Source: Natronosalvus halobius
GTDB taxonomy: Archaea; Halobacteriota; Halobacteria; Halobacteriales; Natrialbaceae
Length of the DNA: 64,000 nucleotides
Reading direction: 5' to 3'
NCBI RefSeq assembly: GCF_024138145.1
Contig: NZ_CP099997.1
Coordinates: 2,232,001 to 2,296,000 of the forward strand
Part shown: positions 17,306-25,604 of the stretch, piece by piece
Position numbering within the stretch: the stretch's first letter is position 1
How the letters are laid out: each line of letters begins with the position of its first letter
Notes under the pieces: model-generated
Told to the model about the DNA's origin: nothing
Database searches by the model: none
The model's input: only the letters and a program-made list of their open reading frames with translations
Made by a program: the position numbers and the translations under genes

Positions 17306-18790
17306 ATGCCATCAGCAGATCGAATCTCGACCGGAATCACCGGTCTCGACACGATTATCGACGGCGGATTGATCCCGAACAGAAGCTACCTGCTACGAGG
17401 AAACCCGGGAACGGGGAAGACGATGATCGGCCTGCACTTCCTGCTCGCGGGAGCCGAAAACGGCGAGGACGTCCTCTGCATCAACCTCGAAGAGTCCACG
17501 GCCGACATCAAACGAAATGCCGAGTCCGTCGGCCTCGATTTGTCCGCCGTCGAATTCCTGGACATGAGTCCGAGTTCAGATCTGTTCCGCGAGTCACAGA
17601 ACTACAGCATATTCTCCCCCGACGAGGTAGACCAGGAGTCGTTTGCTGACGAAGTGACCGCCCGGATCGAAGAGGTCGAGCCGAGTCGCGTATTCATCGA
17701 TCCGATCACGCGACTTCGTCACCTCGTCCCCGACGAGTACCAGTTCCGCCAGCAGGTCATCTCCTTCATGCGATTTTTGCAGAACATGGGCACCACCGTG
17801 ATGTTCACGTCCCAGCACATGGAGGGAGCCTCCGACGACGACCTCCAGTTTCTGAGCGACGGGACGTTTCACCTCGACAATACCGAGCACGGGCGGACGG
17901 TCTCCGTCCCGAAACTTCGCGGGTCGGACGCCAGGCGGGGCCCACACTCGCTTCGAATTCGAGACGACGGCGTCGACGTGTTTCCCCGCCTCACGATTCC
18001 AGAGCAGGCCGCCGATGCTGGGTTGGGAACGGTCCAGTCCGGTGTTCCGGCGTTCGACGAACTATTGATGGGCGGTATCGACCGGGGGACGATCACCGTC
18101 ATCAGCGGGCCGACCGGCGTTGGAAAGACGACGACCGGCGCCCAGTTCATGAAAGAGGCCGCTGGACGCGGTGAGCGGTCGGTCATCTACATGTTCGAGG
18201 AGACCAAGAAGACGTTCTTCACGCGAGCCGAGAACGTCAACATCCCGGTCACGAACATGGTCGAACACGGGACGCTCGCCGTCGAGGAAGTTGAACCGCT
18301 CAACCGCTCCGCCGAGGAGTTTGCACACGAGGTACGACGCGAGGTCGAGGAAAACGACACGAAGATCGTGATGATCGACGGCATCAACGGGTACCGACTC
18401 TCGCTGCGCGGCGAACGAGAACGGCTCATTCGAAAGCTTCACTCACTGGGTCGGTACCTGAAGTCCAGGGGAGTAACCGTGATCCTCGTCGAGGAGGTCG
18501 GGACAGTGACGAGTCAGTTCGAAGCGACCGACGTCGACATCAGCTACCTCTCCGACAACATCATCTTCCTACGGTACATCGAAGTCGATGGTGAAATGAA
18601 GAAAGTCATCGGTGTATTGAAAAAGCGTACGAGCGACTTCGAGCGGACGATGCGCGAGTTCGAGATCTCGAGTCACGGCATCAAGGTCGGCGAACCCCTC
18701 AGAAATCTCCAGGGCATTCTCAGCGGGATTCCAACACGAACCGACGAACGATCCAGCCACCCCGATTCAACCCTCTATCCAGGAGAATGA
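17306..18790 (+). CDS. Double-domain KaiC-like ATPase
   Basis: The 494-residue protein has two RecA-type domains in tandem, like cyanobacterial KaiC (about 519 residues). Domain 1 has Walker A GNPGTGKT at residues 32-39 and a Glu pair in INLEES. Domain 2 has GPTGVGKTTT near residue 268 and the Glu pair in YMFEET. Walker B-like strands are RVFIDPITRL and KIVMIDGINGY. KaiC-family ATPases in archaea are signalling or scaffold proteins; a clock role would need KaiA/KaiB, which are not seen here. The final ATGA overlaps the histidine kinase start, so these two are co-translated. The HalX gene upstream probably belongs to the same unit. Confidence 0.92.
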   Translation: MPSADRISTGITGLDTIIDGGLIPNRSYLLRGNPGTGKTMIGLHFLLAGAENGEDVLCINLEESTADIKRNAESVGLDLSAVEFLDMSPSSDLFRESQNYSIFSPDEVDQESFADEVTARIEEVEPSRVFIDPITRLRHLVPDEYQFRQQVISFMRFLQNMGTTVMFTSQHMEGASDDDLQFLSDGTFHLDNTEHGRTVSVPKLRGSDARRGPHSLRIRDDGVDVFPRLTIPEQAADAGLGTVQSGVPAFDELLMGGIDRGTITVISGPTGVGKTTTGAQFMKEAAGRGERSVIYMFEETKKTFFTRAENVNIPVTNMVEHGTLAVEEVEPLNRSAEEFAHEVRREVEENDTKIVMIDGINGYRLSLRGERERLIRKLHSLGRYLKSRGVTVILVEEVGTVTSQFEATDVDISYLSDNIIFLRYIEVDGEMKKVIGVLKKRTSDFERTMREFEISSHGIKVGEPLRNLQGILSGIPTRTDERSSHPDSTLYPGE

Positions 18791-20214
18791 CTCCATCGTC
18801 GACCGGTGAGAGACGGGCGGCGAGCGACGACGAGTCGGCCGTCACGCCCCGATCGCGAGTCTTGATGCTCGTCGATCACGATCAGAACCGGCAGTTGCTC
18901 GTCGACTGGTTAACGCCGAGATACGATGTCGTCGTCCCCGACGTCGTGGAGACAGTCGACGTATCCTTCGACCTCTGTATCGTCGACGAAGGGGCGTTCA
19001 GACGACTCGAGGAGTGGTGTACGTCCCGGAAGGAAGCCGTTCGCCCGACGTTCTTGCCGTACCTGCTGATCACGAATCGATCCCACACCCCAACTGCGTT
19101 GGACCGAAATTGTATCGACGCGGTCGTGTCGGTCCCGGTCAGGAAAGCCGAGTTGCGCGAGCAGATCGACGATCTCCTCTCTAAACGACGGGAGTCGGTC
19201 GTGCTCACCGAGCAAAAGCGACAGAGTCACGAGCGATTCCAGACGCTCTTTCACACGGCACCGGATCCGGCGTTCGTCTTCCGAGCCGACGGCCTCGTCC
19301 AGGAGGTCAATCGGGCGTTTTGCGCGAAGATGGGGCTCGAGCCCACCAAGGTCGTTGGCGAGCGGTTGCAGGACCTCGACGCGTTTTCGGACGACGTTCT
19401 CGAACAGCTTCGTCCGGTGGACGAGGCAGGGGACGAGGAACGCGAAGTTGCGTACCGAACCGTCGACGGTCGCCGTCGAATTGCGGAGGTCAACACCTCC
19501 AGGATCGACACCGAGGACGAACTCGAGGAGATCATCGGAACCTTTCGCGACGTAACCGAACAGCGCCGACAGAAACGCGAACTCGAGCGCCAGAACGAGC
19601 GCCTCGACGAGTTCGCGAGCATTCTCGCTCACGAGCTTCGAAATCCGCTCGGCATCGCCCAGATGTACCTCTCCATCGCACGAGAGAGCTACGAGACGGA
19701 GGATTTCGATCAGATCGACGACTCGCTCGAGCGGATGAGTGAGATGATCGACGAACTGCTCTCGCTCGCCAGAGAGGGCGAGACGCTCGATGTCACCGAA
19801 CGGGTCCCGCTCGACGCGGTCGTCGACGACGCCTGGTCGCAGGTGGCTGCACCCGAGGCGACCCTCCGAACGGAGTCACTGTCCGGAACCGTCGAAGCGG
19901 ACGTCGATCGGCTCGAGCGAGTGTTCGAGAACCTGTTTCGAAACGCCATCGAGCACGCGGCGGACGACGTGACGGTGCGGGTCGGATTGCTCGAAGACGG
20001 GCGGTCGGGCGTGTTCGTCGATGACGACGGCCCCGGCATCGACCCCGACGTCCGCGAAACGATTTTCGATTGGGGGTTCACGACCGGAGGCCAGGGGACC
20101 GGCCTCGGCCTCCCGATTGTCAAGCAGATCATCGAAGCACACGGGTGGGAGATCGAAGCGGTCGGCAGCGAGACCGGCGCGCGATTCGAGATTGACGGAC
20201 TGTCCCTCTCGTGA
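18787..20214 (+). CDS. PAS-domain histidine kinase with receiver-like N-terminus
   Basis: This 475-residue soluble kinase has four parts. Residues about 20-140 form a receiver-like fold with an Asp in the acceptor position (DLCIVDEGAF) but without the usual acidic pair (LMLVDHDQNR). A PAS domain follows (FQTLFHTAPDPAFVFRADG), then HisKA with the phospho-His in LAHELRNPLGIAQ. The C-terminus is an ATPase domain with NLFRNAIEHA, DDGPGIDPD and TGLGLPIVKQI. No membrane segments are seen, so it senses an internal signal. Its start overlaps the KaiC stop. HalX upstream is the obvious phosphate acceptor, and KaiC may modulate the pair; both are inferences. Confidence 0.92.
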   Translation: MTPSSTGERRAASDDESAVTPRSRVLMLVDHDQNRQLLVDWLTPRYDVVVPDVVETVDVSFDLCIVDEGAFRRLEEWCTSRKEAVRPTFLPYLLITNRSHTPTALDRNCIDAVVSVPVRKAELREQIDDLLSKRRESVVLTEQKRQSHERFQTLFHTAPDPAFVFRADGLVQEVNRAFCAKMGLEPTKVVGERLQDLDAFSDDVLEQLRPVDEAGDEEREVAYRTVDGRRRIAEVNTSRIDTEDELEEIIGTFRDVTEQRRQKRELERQNERLDEFASILAHELRNPLGIAQMYLSIARESYETEDFDQIDDSLERMSEMIDELLSLAREGETLDVTERVPLDAVVDDAWSQVAAPEATLRTESLSGTVEADVDRLERVFENLFRNAIEHAADDVTVRVGLLEDGRSGVFVDDDGPGIDPDVRETIFDWGFTTGGQGTGLGLPIVKQIIEAHGWEIEAVGSETGARFEIDGLSLS

Positions 20215-20791
20215 GCAGGAACCCGCCTTCAATGCCAGACTCCAGGTCACGAGCGAGTGTCCAGGTGACGATGCGATGCGCTCGAGAACTTGCCTTTCAG
20301 ATCTCGAGTGGCGTCGCCCCAGGTGAGTACCAATGTCTCTGTGTGACGCCGTGCGCGGTACAGTCCGAATGCGGTTCAGTCCGAATATGTGACAGAGACG
20401 AGTTCGACACAGGTCGTGAGTGAACTTCGCCGAACGGGACTTCCGTTTCGACGCAATCGAGACGACGGGCATTTCGACCGCGTCTGACTCATAGAGATAC
20501 TGATGAGTAATACCCGGCCCGAGGCCTACCTATATATCTTACGGCCGTCCCGGGCAATTGCGGGGCAAACTCCTGAAAGCGCGTGAAATGGCACGAAAAA
20601 CGCAAATTGCAAGCAACGTTTACGCCTCGGTAAGAACCGTTTACGTTTTCCAGGTATTGCCGCCACTGCTGTGGGTTTTGGATTCTGCAACAGTTTTCGA
20701 ACGGCGGAAACGATTGTAGAGGTCACTGCAACTGTTCGAAATCTACTGGATGGGGTTTATTGCTTTATTACCCTCTCCGCTATCGTACCTG
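20215..20791. other. 577-base intergenic region with a strong TATA element
   Basis: Contains a 16-bp direct repeat (CAGTCCGAAT cores at 20361 and 20377), a TATATAT at 20531-20537, and two CGTTTACG motifs near 20617 and 20638. A 43-codon frame (20588-20719, MARKTQIAS...) begins about 50 bases after the TATA. It has no recognisable family, so it may instead be a small RNA or a dead end. The last 40 bases hold the promoter of the next gene. Confidence 0.45.
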
Positions 20792-20794
20792 ATG

Positions 20795-21439
20795 ATGAGT
20801 CAGTCACGAACCGCATCCACGACGCACGACACACCGGCCGTCGACGAATCCCCCATCAGCGGACCCGCGTCCGGAGACGCGGACGCGGAGGAAGAACCCG
20901 CCCTTTCGAAGGACGAAATCTTCCACCTGCTGCAAAACGAGCGTCGTCGCTTCGTCCTGCAATTCCTGCAGGGGAAGGACGATTCCGTACGCATGCCCGA
21001 CATCGCAGAACAGGTGGCCGCCTGGGAGAACGACACGACGGTCGAGCAACTGTCCTCACAGGAGCGCCAGCGCGTGTACATCCCGCTCTATCAGTCCCAC
21101 CTGCCCAAGCTGGACAAGGCCGGGATCATCGACTACAACCAGAGTCGCGGCATCGTCGAGCGGAAACCCCTCGCCGACGAGATGGACCGATACATCGACG
21201 CCGAACGGGACGGAGACGGTCAGGGGCCGGACGCCAGCGCACGCCCCGACTTCGCATCGGGTCGTTTCGTGGGCTTCACCGGCGTCTCGGCGATGGTGTT
21301 CCTCGGTGCCATCCTCGAGGTCACGGCCTTCTCGCCGCTCTCGATGGCCATCCTGTTCGCCGTCGGGCTCCTGGGGTACACCCTGATGACGGCGGAGAAG
21401 TTCAACGACGGCGTCTTCGGCCGAACCGACCAGTCGTAA
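20795..21439 (+). CDS. HTH-membrane protein (DUF7344-like)
   Basis: The 214-residue protein has a disordered acidic N-terminus (about 45 residues). A winged-HTH-like domain follows, starting LSKDEIFHLLQNERRRFVL and ending LPKLDKAGIIDYNQSRGIV. The C-terminus has two membrane segments (VGFTGVSAMVFLGAILEV and LSMAILFAVGLLGYTLM). This is the plan I associate with the haloarchaeal DUF7344 family, found by the dozen in these genomes and often near KaiC or DUF7504-type genes. It is probably a membrane-tethered regulator; the signal is unknown. ATG 20795 (MSQSRTAS) is chosen over the adjacent ATG 20792 on TATA distance (CTTTATTA at 20763-20770). Confidence 0.8.
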   Translation: MSQSRTASTTHDTPAVDESPISGPASGDADAEEEPALSKDEIFHLLQNERRRFVLQFLQGKDDSVRMPDIAEQVAAWENDTTVEQLSSQERQRVYIPLYQSHLPKLDKAGIIDYNQSRGIVERKPLADEMDRYIDAERDGDGQGPDASARPDFASGRFVGFTGVSAMVFLGAILEVTAFSPLSMAILFAVGLLGYTLMTAEKFNDGVFGRTDQS

Positions 21440-21558
21440 GCACCTTTTATCGTCGCTCGTCGCGGTGGCGTTACGCTCTCGAGTCGCAACTGCACACAGG
21501 TCGCCGAACGGTACGCCGACTCGCCGTTACGTGAACGCTCTCCCGGTAGCGGAGCCGA

Positions 21559-22524
21559 TCAGTCCGCCACTCGCCCGTTCGAGTCGACCGTTTCGACCCG
21601 TCCGTCGGCATCGGCGCTCACGTTCTCGAGTTCGTCGACTGCCGACTGTTCGGCCGTCGGCAAGGAATCGCGAAACCGCGAGAGGATCGCCCGCGCGTCG
21701 GCGAGTTCGGGTTCGCTCACGGCACCCAGCAGGGCCAGCGCCCGTCGGGCGCGCGTCCGTCGCCAGGACGCCTCGCGGTGTTCGTAGGTCCTGATCCCGC
21801 GCAGGAAGTCGGCTTTGGAGAACTCCGGCCAGTACGGCGCACAGAAGTAGACTGCGGCTTCGTTCCCGTTGGCGTGCCAGGGCAGGAAGTTCGAGGTTCG
21901 TTCGTCGCCTCCGGTTCGGATGATCAGATCCACGTCGCGAACCGACTGCCCGTATAAGCGCTCGTCGATCGTCTCGACGTCGATGTCCGCCGGCGAGAGC
22001 GTCCCCGCCTCGATGTCCCGAGCGACGCTCCGAGCTGCCTCGAGCAGGTGAGTTCGACCGCCGTAGGCCAGCGCGATGTTGAGCACGAATCGGTCGTAGT
22101 CGGCCGTCCGCGACTCCGCGTAGTCGATCGTCTCGCGAACCCGGGATGGGAGGCGTTCGATGTCGCCGATGGCGCGGATGCAGACGCCGTTGTCGTGGAC
22201 GCGATCGGCGTCGGCGAACTCCCGGAGTTTCTCACAGAGGAGGTCGAACAGCGCCTCCCGTTCGTGCTTGGGTCGGGAGAAGTTCTCCGTCGAGAACGCG
22301 TAGAGGGTGAGTTCCTCGACGCCGATCTCCTGACACCACTCGAGGACTCGCTCGGTCGTGTTGGCACCGGCCCGGTGTCCGTCGGGGGCGTCGTCACCGT
22401 GTTGCCGGGCGTAGCGGCGGTTCCCGTCCTGGATCACGGCGACGTGCGTCGGTGCGCCGGAGACCTCACTAGAAAGCAGCCGCTCGTAGCCCCAGTTGAT
22501 TCGCCGGCGAAGCCAACTCCTCAT
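21559..22524 (-). CDS. uppS: Polyprenyl diphosphate synthase (cis-prenyltransferase, UppS)
   Basis: The 321-residue enzyme elongates an allylic diphosphate with cis isoprene units to make the lipid carrier for glycosylation and cell-surface assembly; archaea use it for dolichol-type lipids. All signatures are present: VIQDGNRRYA with the catalytic Asp, TLYAFSTENFSRP, LNIALAYGGRTHLLEAA, DLIIRTGGDERTSNFLPWH, and the C-terminal FCAPYWPEFSKADFLRGIR. A C-terminal extension of about 60 residues (after the YEHREASWRRTRARR basic stretch) is acidic and variable. Start at 22524 (MRSWLRRRINWGYERLL) places an amphipathic helix first, as in haloarchaeal homologues. It is convergent with the DUF7344-like gene. 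Confidence 0.94.
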   Translation of the reverse strand: MRSWLRRRINWGYERLLSSEVSGAPTHVAVIQDGNRRYARQHGDDAPDGHRAGANTTERVLEWCQEIGVEELTLYAFSTENFSRPKHEREALFDLLCEKLREFADADRVHDNGVCIRAIGDIERLPSRVRETIDYAESRTADYDRFVLNIALAYGGRTHLLEAARSVARDIEAGTLSPADIDVETIDERLYGQSVRDVDLIIRTGGDERTSNFLPWHANGNEAAVYFCAPYWPEFSKADFLRGIRTYEHREASWRRTRARRALALLGAVSEPELADARAILSRFRDSLPTAEQSAVDELENVSADADGRVETVDSNGRVAD

Positions 22525-22703
22525 CGTCGGTACCAAGAATGGCTATCGTTATGGTTCTTGTGTGTGTTTCGTCCGCAAACGGTGCGCTCGAGGGGGCGTG
22601 GGCCGCGCTCGTGGCTGCGGTTACGAAAGGGGGTGCCGGCGACGCGGTCGCCGCCCGAACGCGAACCGTGACGGCTATCCGTCGGCGCACGAACCCTCGA
22701 GGC

Positions 22704-23108
22704 ATGGCAAACGCGATCGACGAGGACCTCTACCAGCGGACGAAGGCGTTGCTCGAGCCAGGGGACATCCAGCTCAACGGGGCCGTCGTTCACACCGAGT
22801 ACGGCTCCGACGAGGACGTCCAGATGATGCAGGCAACGATCGACGTCGGCGACGTCATCGCCGAGCACGCGGGTCACGACCCGAAAGATTGCTTCGTCTA
22901 CTCGGGCAACGACGACCCGAACTTCTCCTCGAACCAGCACCAGGGGCTGACCCTCCAGGACGAGGAGTTCGTCTGGGAGTGTCAGCAGCTACTGCGCCAG
23001 GGGACGTTCGACGTCGTGATATACTACGAGGCGAGCGCCGACCACGAGGCGATCCTCGAGGATATCGAGGAACTGGGTTACGACATGACGGGCGTCGAAG
23101 GCGAGTGA
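22704..23108 (+). CDS. Conserved haloarchaeal protein (DUF5778-like)
   Basis: The 134-residue acidic soluble protein has the sequence features MANAIDEDLYQRTKALLEPG at the start, FVYSGNDDPNFSSNQHQGL in the middle and DVVIYYEASADHEAILE near the end. I recall near-identical proteins across haloarchaea under DUF5778. No catalytic motif is recognisable and no function is known. It lies divergently from uppS with a gap of about 180 bases and tail to tail with the NUDIX gene. ATG 22704 is chosen because upstream in-frame sequence is unlike protein (Arg/Ala-rich, poorly conserved type). Confidence 0.78.
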   Translation: MANAIDEDLYQRTKALLEPGDIQLNGAVVHTEYGSDEDVQMMQATIDVGDVIAEHAGHDPKDCFVYSGNDDPNFSSNQHQGLTLQDEEFVWECQQLLRQGTFDVVIYYEASADHEAILEDIEELGYDMTGVEGE

Positions 23109-23130
23109 GCCGCGCCGTGAGTACCCACAG

Positions 23131-23673
23131 TCAGCGCTCGCGAACTCGCTCGAGGACCGTTTCGGTCAGTTCGCGCTGAAAGACGCGATCCGGCAACGAG
23201 TCGACCCACCGTACCTCGCCGATCGACTCGTCCTCGACGCCGGGATCAGACGCGGGTTCCGTCCCCTCGGGAGTCGCTTCGAAGTTGACGACGCGGAATC
23301 CCACGCGTCGGTCTTCGTGGCGGAGTTCCCACCGGGCCACCGCGTGCGGGCGCTCCGGGGTGACCGCGATGCCGGTCTCCTCGTGGACCTCCCGGATCAG
23401 CCCCTCTTCGAGTGATTCGTCGGGACGTAGCGTCCCACCCGGGAGGAACCACTGTTCGTCCTTCTCCTGGTAGATCAGGAGCAGACGCCCGTTGTCGTCG
23501 AGAACGGTGCCGACGGCGACCCAACCGGATCGATAGGCCTCCACCTCCGTCGCCGCCGCGAACGCGTCAGCGTCGACCGTCTCACCGTCGCGTCGAACGA
23601 GCAGGTCGTCGTACGCCGCTCGAGGGTCGGTGACCGTGGCGTCGGCGTACCCGCGCCACTCGCTCGAGTCCAT
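23131..23673 (-). CDS. NUDIX hydrolase
   Basis: The 180-residue protein has a central NUDIX domain. The box begins GGTLRPDESLEEGL and continues REVHEETGI, giving the required Glu residues for Mg-dependent cleavage of nucleoside diphosphate-X bonds. An N-terminal 60-residue region (SSEWRGYADATVTDP...) precedes it, typical of a haloarchaeal subgroup. The substrate cannot be predicted. It is convergent with the DUF5778-like gene and has a gap of about 140 bases to the divergent heme cluster. Confidence 0.88.
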   Translation of the reverse strand: MDSSEWRGYADATVTDPRAAYDDLLVRRDGETVDADAFAAATEVEAYRSGWVAVGTVLDDNGRLLLIYQEKDEQWFLPGGTLRPDESLEEGLIREVHEETGIAVTPERPHAVARWELRHEDRRVGFRVVNFEATPEGTEPASDPGVEDESIGEVRWVDSLPDRVFQRELTETVLERVRER

Positions 23674-23813
23674 ACGTGACCGTGGGCGAGCCCCGGTAAT
23701 AATGTCTTCTAATTGACTCTATCTGTCCGAAGCGCTCGGCCCGTCGGCGGGGTGGTCCCGGGTCGTCCAGCCGTCCCGAGGCCCTTATGTCCCGTCCGTC
23801 CCGACACCCGTGC

Positions 23814-24932
23814 ATGAACACGGACGTCGACCTCACCGAGCGCGAACGGGCGGTCGTCAACGCCTTCCAGGGCGGCTTTCCGGTCGTCGAATCGCCCTTC
23901 GAACCGGCGGCGACCACCATGCGCGAGGCCGGGGTCGAGATCACCGCGAGCGAACTCCTCGAGACCGTGGCCGACCTGGACGAGCGTGGCGTGCTCTCCC
24001 GGTTCGGCCCCCTCGTGAACGCCCAGGAGATCGGCGGCGCGGCGACCCTGGTCGCCATGCACGCCCCCGAAGACCGGTTCGACGAGGTCGTCGAGGCGGT
24101 CAACGACCACCGCGAGGTGGCGCACAACTACGAGCGCGAGCATCCGCACCTGAACGTCTGGTTCGTCGTCTCAGTAGCAGATGAGGCCGAGGTCGAGCGA
24201 GTGCTTGAAGATATCGAAGCCGAGACCGGCCAGGAGACGTACAACCTGCCCAAACTCCAGGAGTTCCGCGTCGAGGCGAAATTCTACGTCGACGGCCCCC
24301 TCCAGGACGGCGGTCTCGACCTCACTCACCAGGGCCCCGCCGTCGAGCCGATCGACCGCGCATCGTTGACACCCGCGGAGCGCGACCTCGTGCTCGAGGT
24401 TCAGGACGGGTTCCCGATCACCGAGACGCCCTACGCCGACGTCGCGGAAGCCATCGGGAAGGACCTCGAGTGGACGCTCGAGACGCTCGCCCGGTTCGAC
24501 CGGGAAGGGAAGATCCGACGGATCGGCGTGATCCCGAATCACTACGCGCTCGGCTACACGGAAAACGGGATGACGGTCTGGAACGTCCCCGACGAGATGG
24601 TCTCGGCGGTCGGTCCCGAGGTGGCCGCCCTGCCGTTCGTCACCCACTGCTACGAGCGCCCGCGCCACGAGGGCGTCTGGCCGTACAACGTCTTCGCGAT
24701 GACCCACGGTCGGAGCGAAGCCGAGAGCGACCGACGCGTCGAACAGGTTCGCGAGACGATGGCCGAGTACTGGGACGTCACGGACGACGACTGGGACACC
24801 CTGTTCTCGACGCAGATCCTGAAGAAGACCGGGATCAGACTCGCGGAGCGGGCGGACGCAAATACCGAGTCGGAGACGGGAACAGAGACGGACACGGACA
24901 CGCAGACGCAACCCGAGGCGACGTCGCGATAA
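23814..24932 (+). CDS. ahbAB: Fused siroheme decarboxylase (AhbA-AhbB type)
   Basis: The 372-residue protein has two Lrp/AsnC-like halves, each with an HTH-like start and a ferredoxin-like fold: residues about 1-165 from LTERERAVVNAFQGGFPVVE and about 185-350 from LTPAERDLVLEVQDGFPITE. The shared core includes VSRFGPLVNA-type and IRRIGVIPNHYALGY strands, plus HCYERPRHEGVWPYNVFAM in the second half, a signature of siroheme decarboxylase. The enzyme removes two acetate carboxyls from siroheme to give 12,18-didecarboxysiroheme in the alternative heme pathway. In many archaea AhbA and AhbB are separate; here they are fused. The C-terminal tail is a Thr/Glu/Asp hexamer expansion. It is followed after 18 bases by the precorrin-2 dehydrogenase gene. 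Confidence 0.88.
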   Translation: MNTDVDLTERERAVVNAFQGGFPVVESPFEPAATTMREAGVEITASELLETVADLDERGVLSRFGPLVNAQEIGGAATLVAMHAPEDRFDEVVEAVNDHREVAHNYEREHPHLNVWFVVSVADEAEVERVLEDIEAETGQETYNLPKLQEFRVEAKFYVDGPLQDGGLDLTHQGPAVEPIDRASLTPAERDLVLEVQDGFPITETPYADVAEAIGKDLEWTLETLARFDREGKIRRIGVIPNHYALGYTENGMTVWNVPDEMVSAVGPEVAALPFVTHCYERPRHEGVWPYNVFAMTHGRSEAESDRRVEQVRETMAEYWDVTDDDWDTLFSTQILKKTGIRLAERADANTESETGTETDTDTQTQPEATSR

Positions 24933-24950
24933 CTCCTCGAGACGCTACCG

Positions 24951-25604
24951 ATGATCCCACTGTTTCACGACTTCACGGACGCGACCGTCCTCGTCTTCGG
25001 CGGCGGCCCCGTCGGCGCACGAAAGGCTCGCCGATTCGCCCGCGAGGCGCAGGTGTACGTCGTCAGTCCCGACTTCGCCGCGACCGACTTCGGTGACGCC
25101 GAGCGGATTCGAGCGGCTCCCGACCCTCCGGACGTAGCAGGCTGGCTCGAGCGCCACGACCCCGCGCTCGTCGTTGCCGCAACCGACGACGAGGCGGTCA
25201 ACGACGCCGTCGTCGCCGCCGCTCGAGATCGCGGCGTCCTGGTCAACCGGGCCGACAGGGCCGGATCGCGCGACCCGGGAAGCGTCGTCGTGCCCGCGAC
25301 CGTCCAGGACCCGCCCGTGACCGTCGCCGTCGGAACCGGGGGAACCGCACCCGCGCTGAGCAAGTACCTCAGGCAGGAACTCGAGGACGCGCTGGCAGGC
25401 GCCGGCGAGATGGCGACGTTGCTCGCGGAGCTGCGAGCGGAACTCAAGGCCCACGGTGTCGACCCCGAACGACGGCGGCAGGTCGTCACAGACGTCGTCA
25501 ATACGTCGTCGGTTTGGACAGCTTTACGTACGGGTACCACCAACCACCGGCAAGTGATCGACGACGTGCTAGCTGAGGAACGACTGGGTGGTGAGTCGCG
25601 GTGA
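24951..25604 (+). CDS. Precorrin-2 dehydrogenase / sirohydrochlorin ferrochelatase-like
   Basis: The 217-residue protein starts with a Rossmann fold (VLVFGGGPVGARKARRF, residues about 14-30), then ADRAGSRDPGSVVVPATV, the Met8/CysG N-terminal domain signature. The C-terminal half is a helical dimerisation region (GTAPALSKYLRQELED). NAD-dependent oxidation of precorrin-2 gives sirohydrochlorin; iron insertion by the same protein occurs in Met8 but is not certain here. Between the siroheme decarboxylase and hemA, it feeds the Ahb heme pathway. Its stop overlaps the GTG of hemA. Confidence 0.9.
   Translation: MIPLFHDFTDATVLVFGGGPVGARKARRFAREAQVYVVSPDFAATDFGDAERIRAAPDPPDVAGWLERHDPALVVAATDDEAVNDAVVAAARDRGVLVNRADRAGSRDPGSVVVPATVQDPPVTVAVGTGGTAPALSKYLRQELEDALAGAGEMATLLAELRAELKAHGVDPERRRQVVTDVVNTSSVWTALRTGTTNHRQVIDDVLAEERLGGESR

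Noticed and set aside
17306-18790. A true circadian clock operon
   Set aside because: No KaiA or KaiB is present; KaiC-like ATPases are widespread in archaea in other signalling roles.
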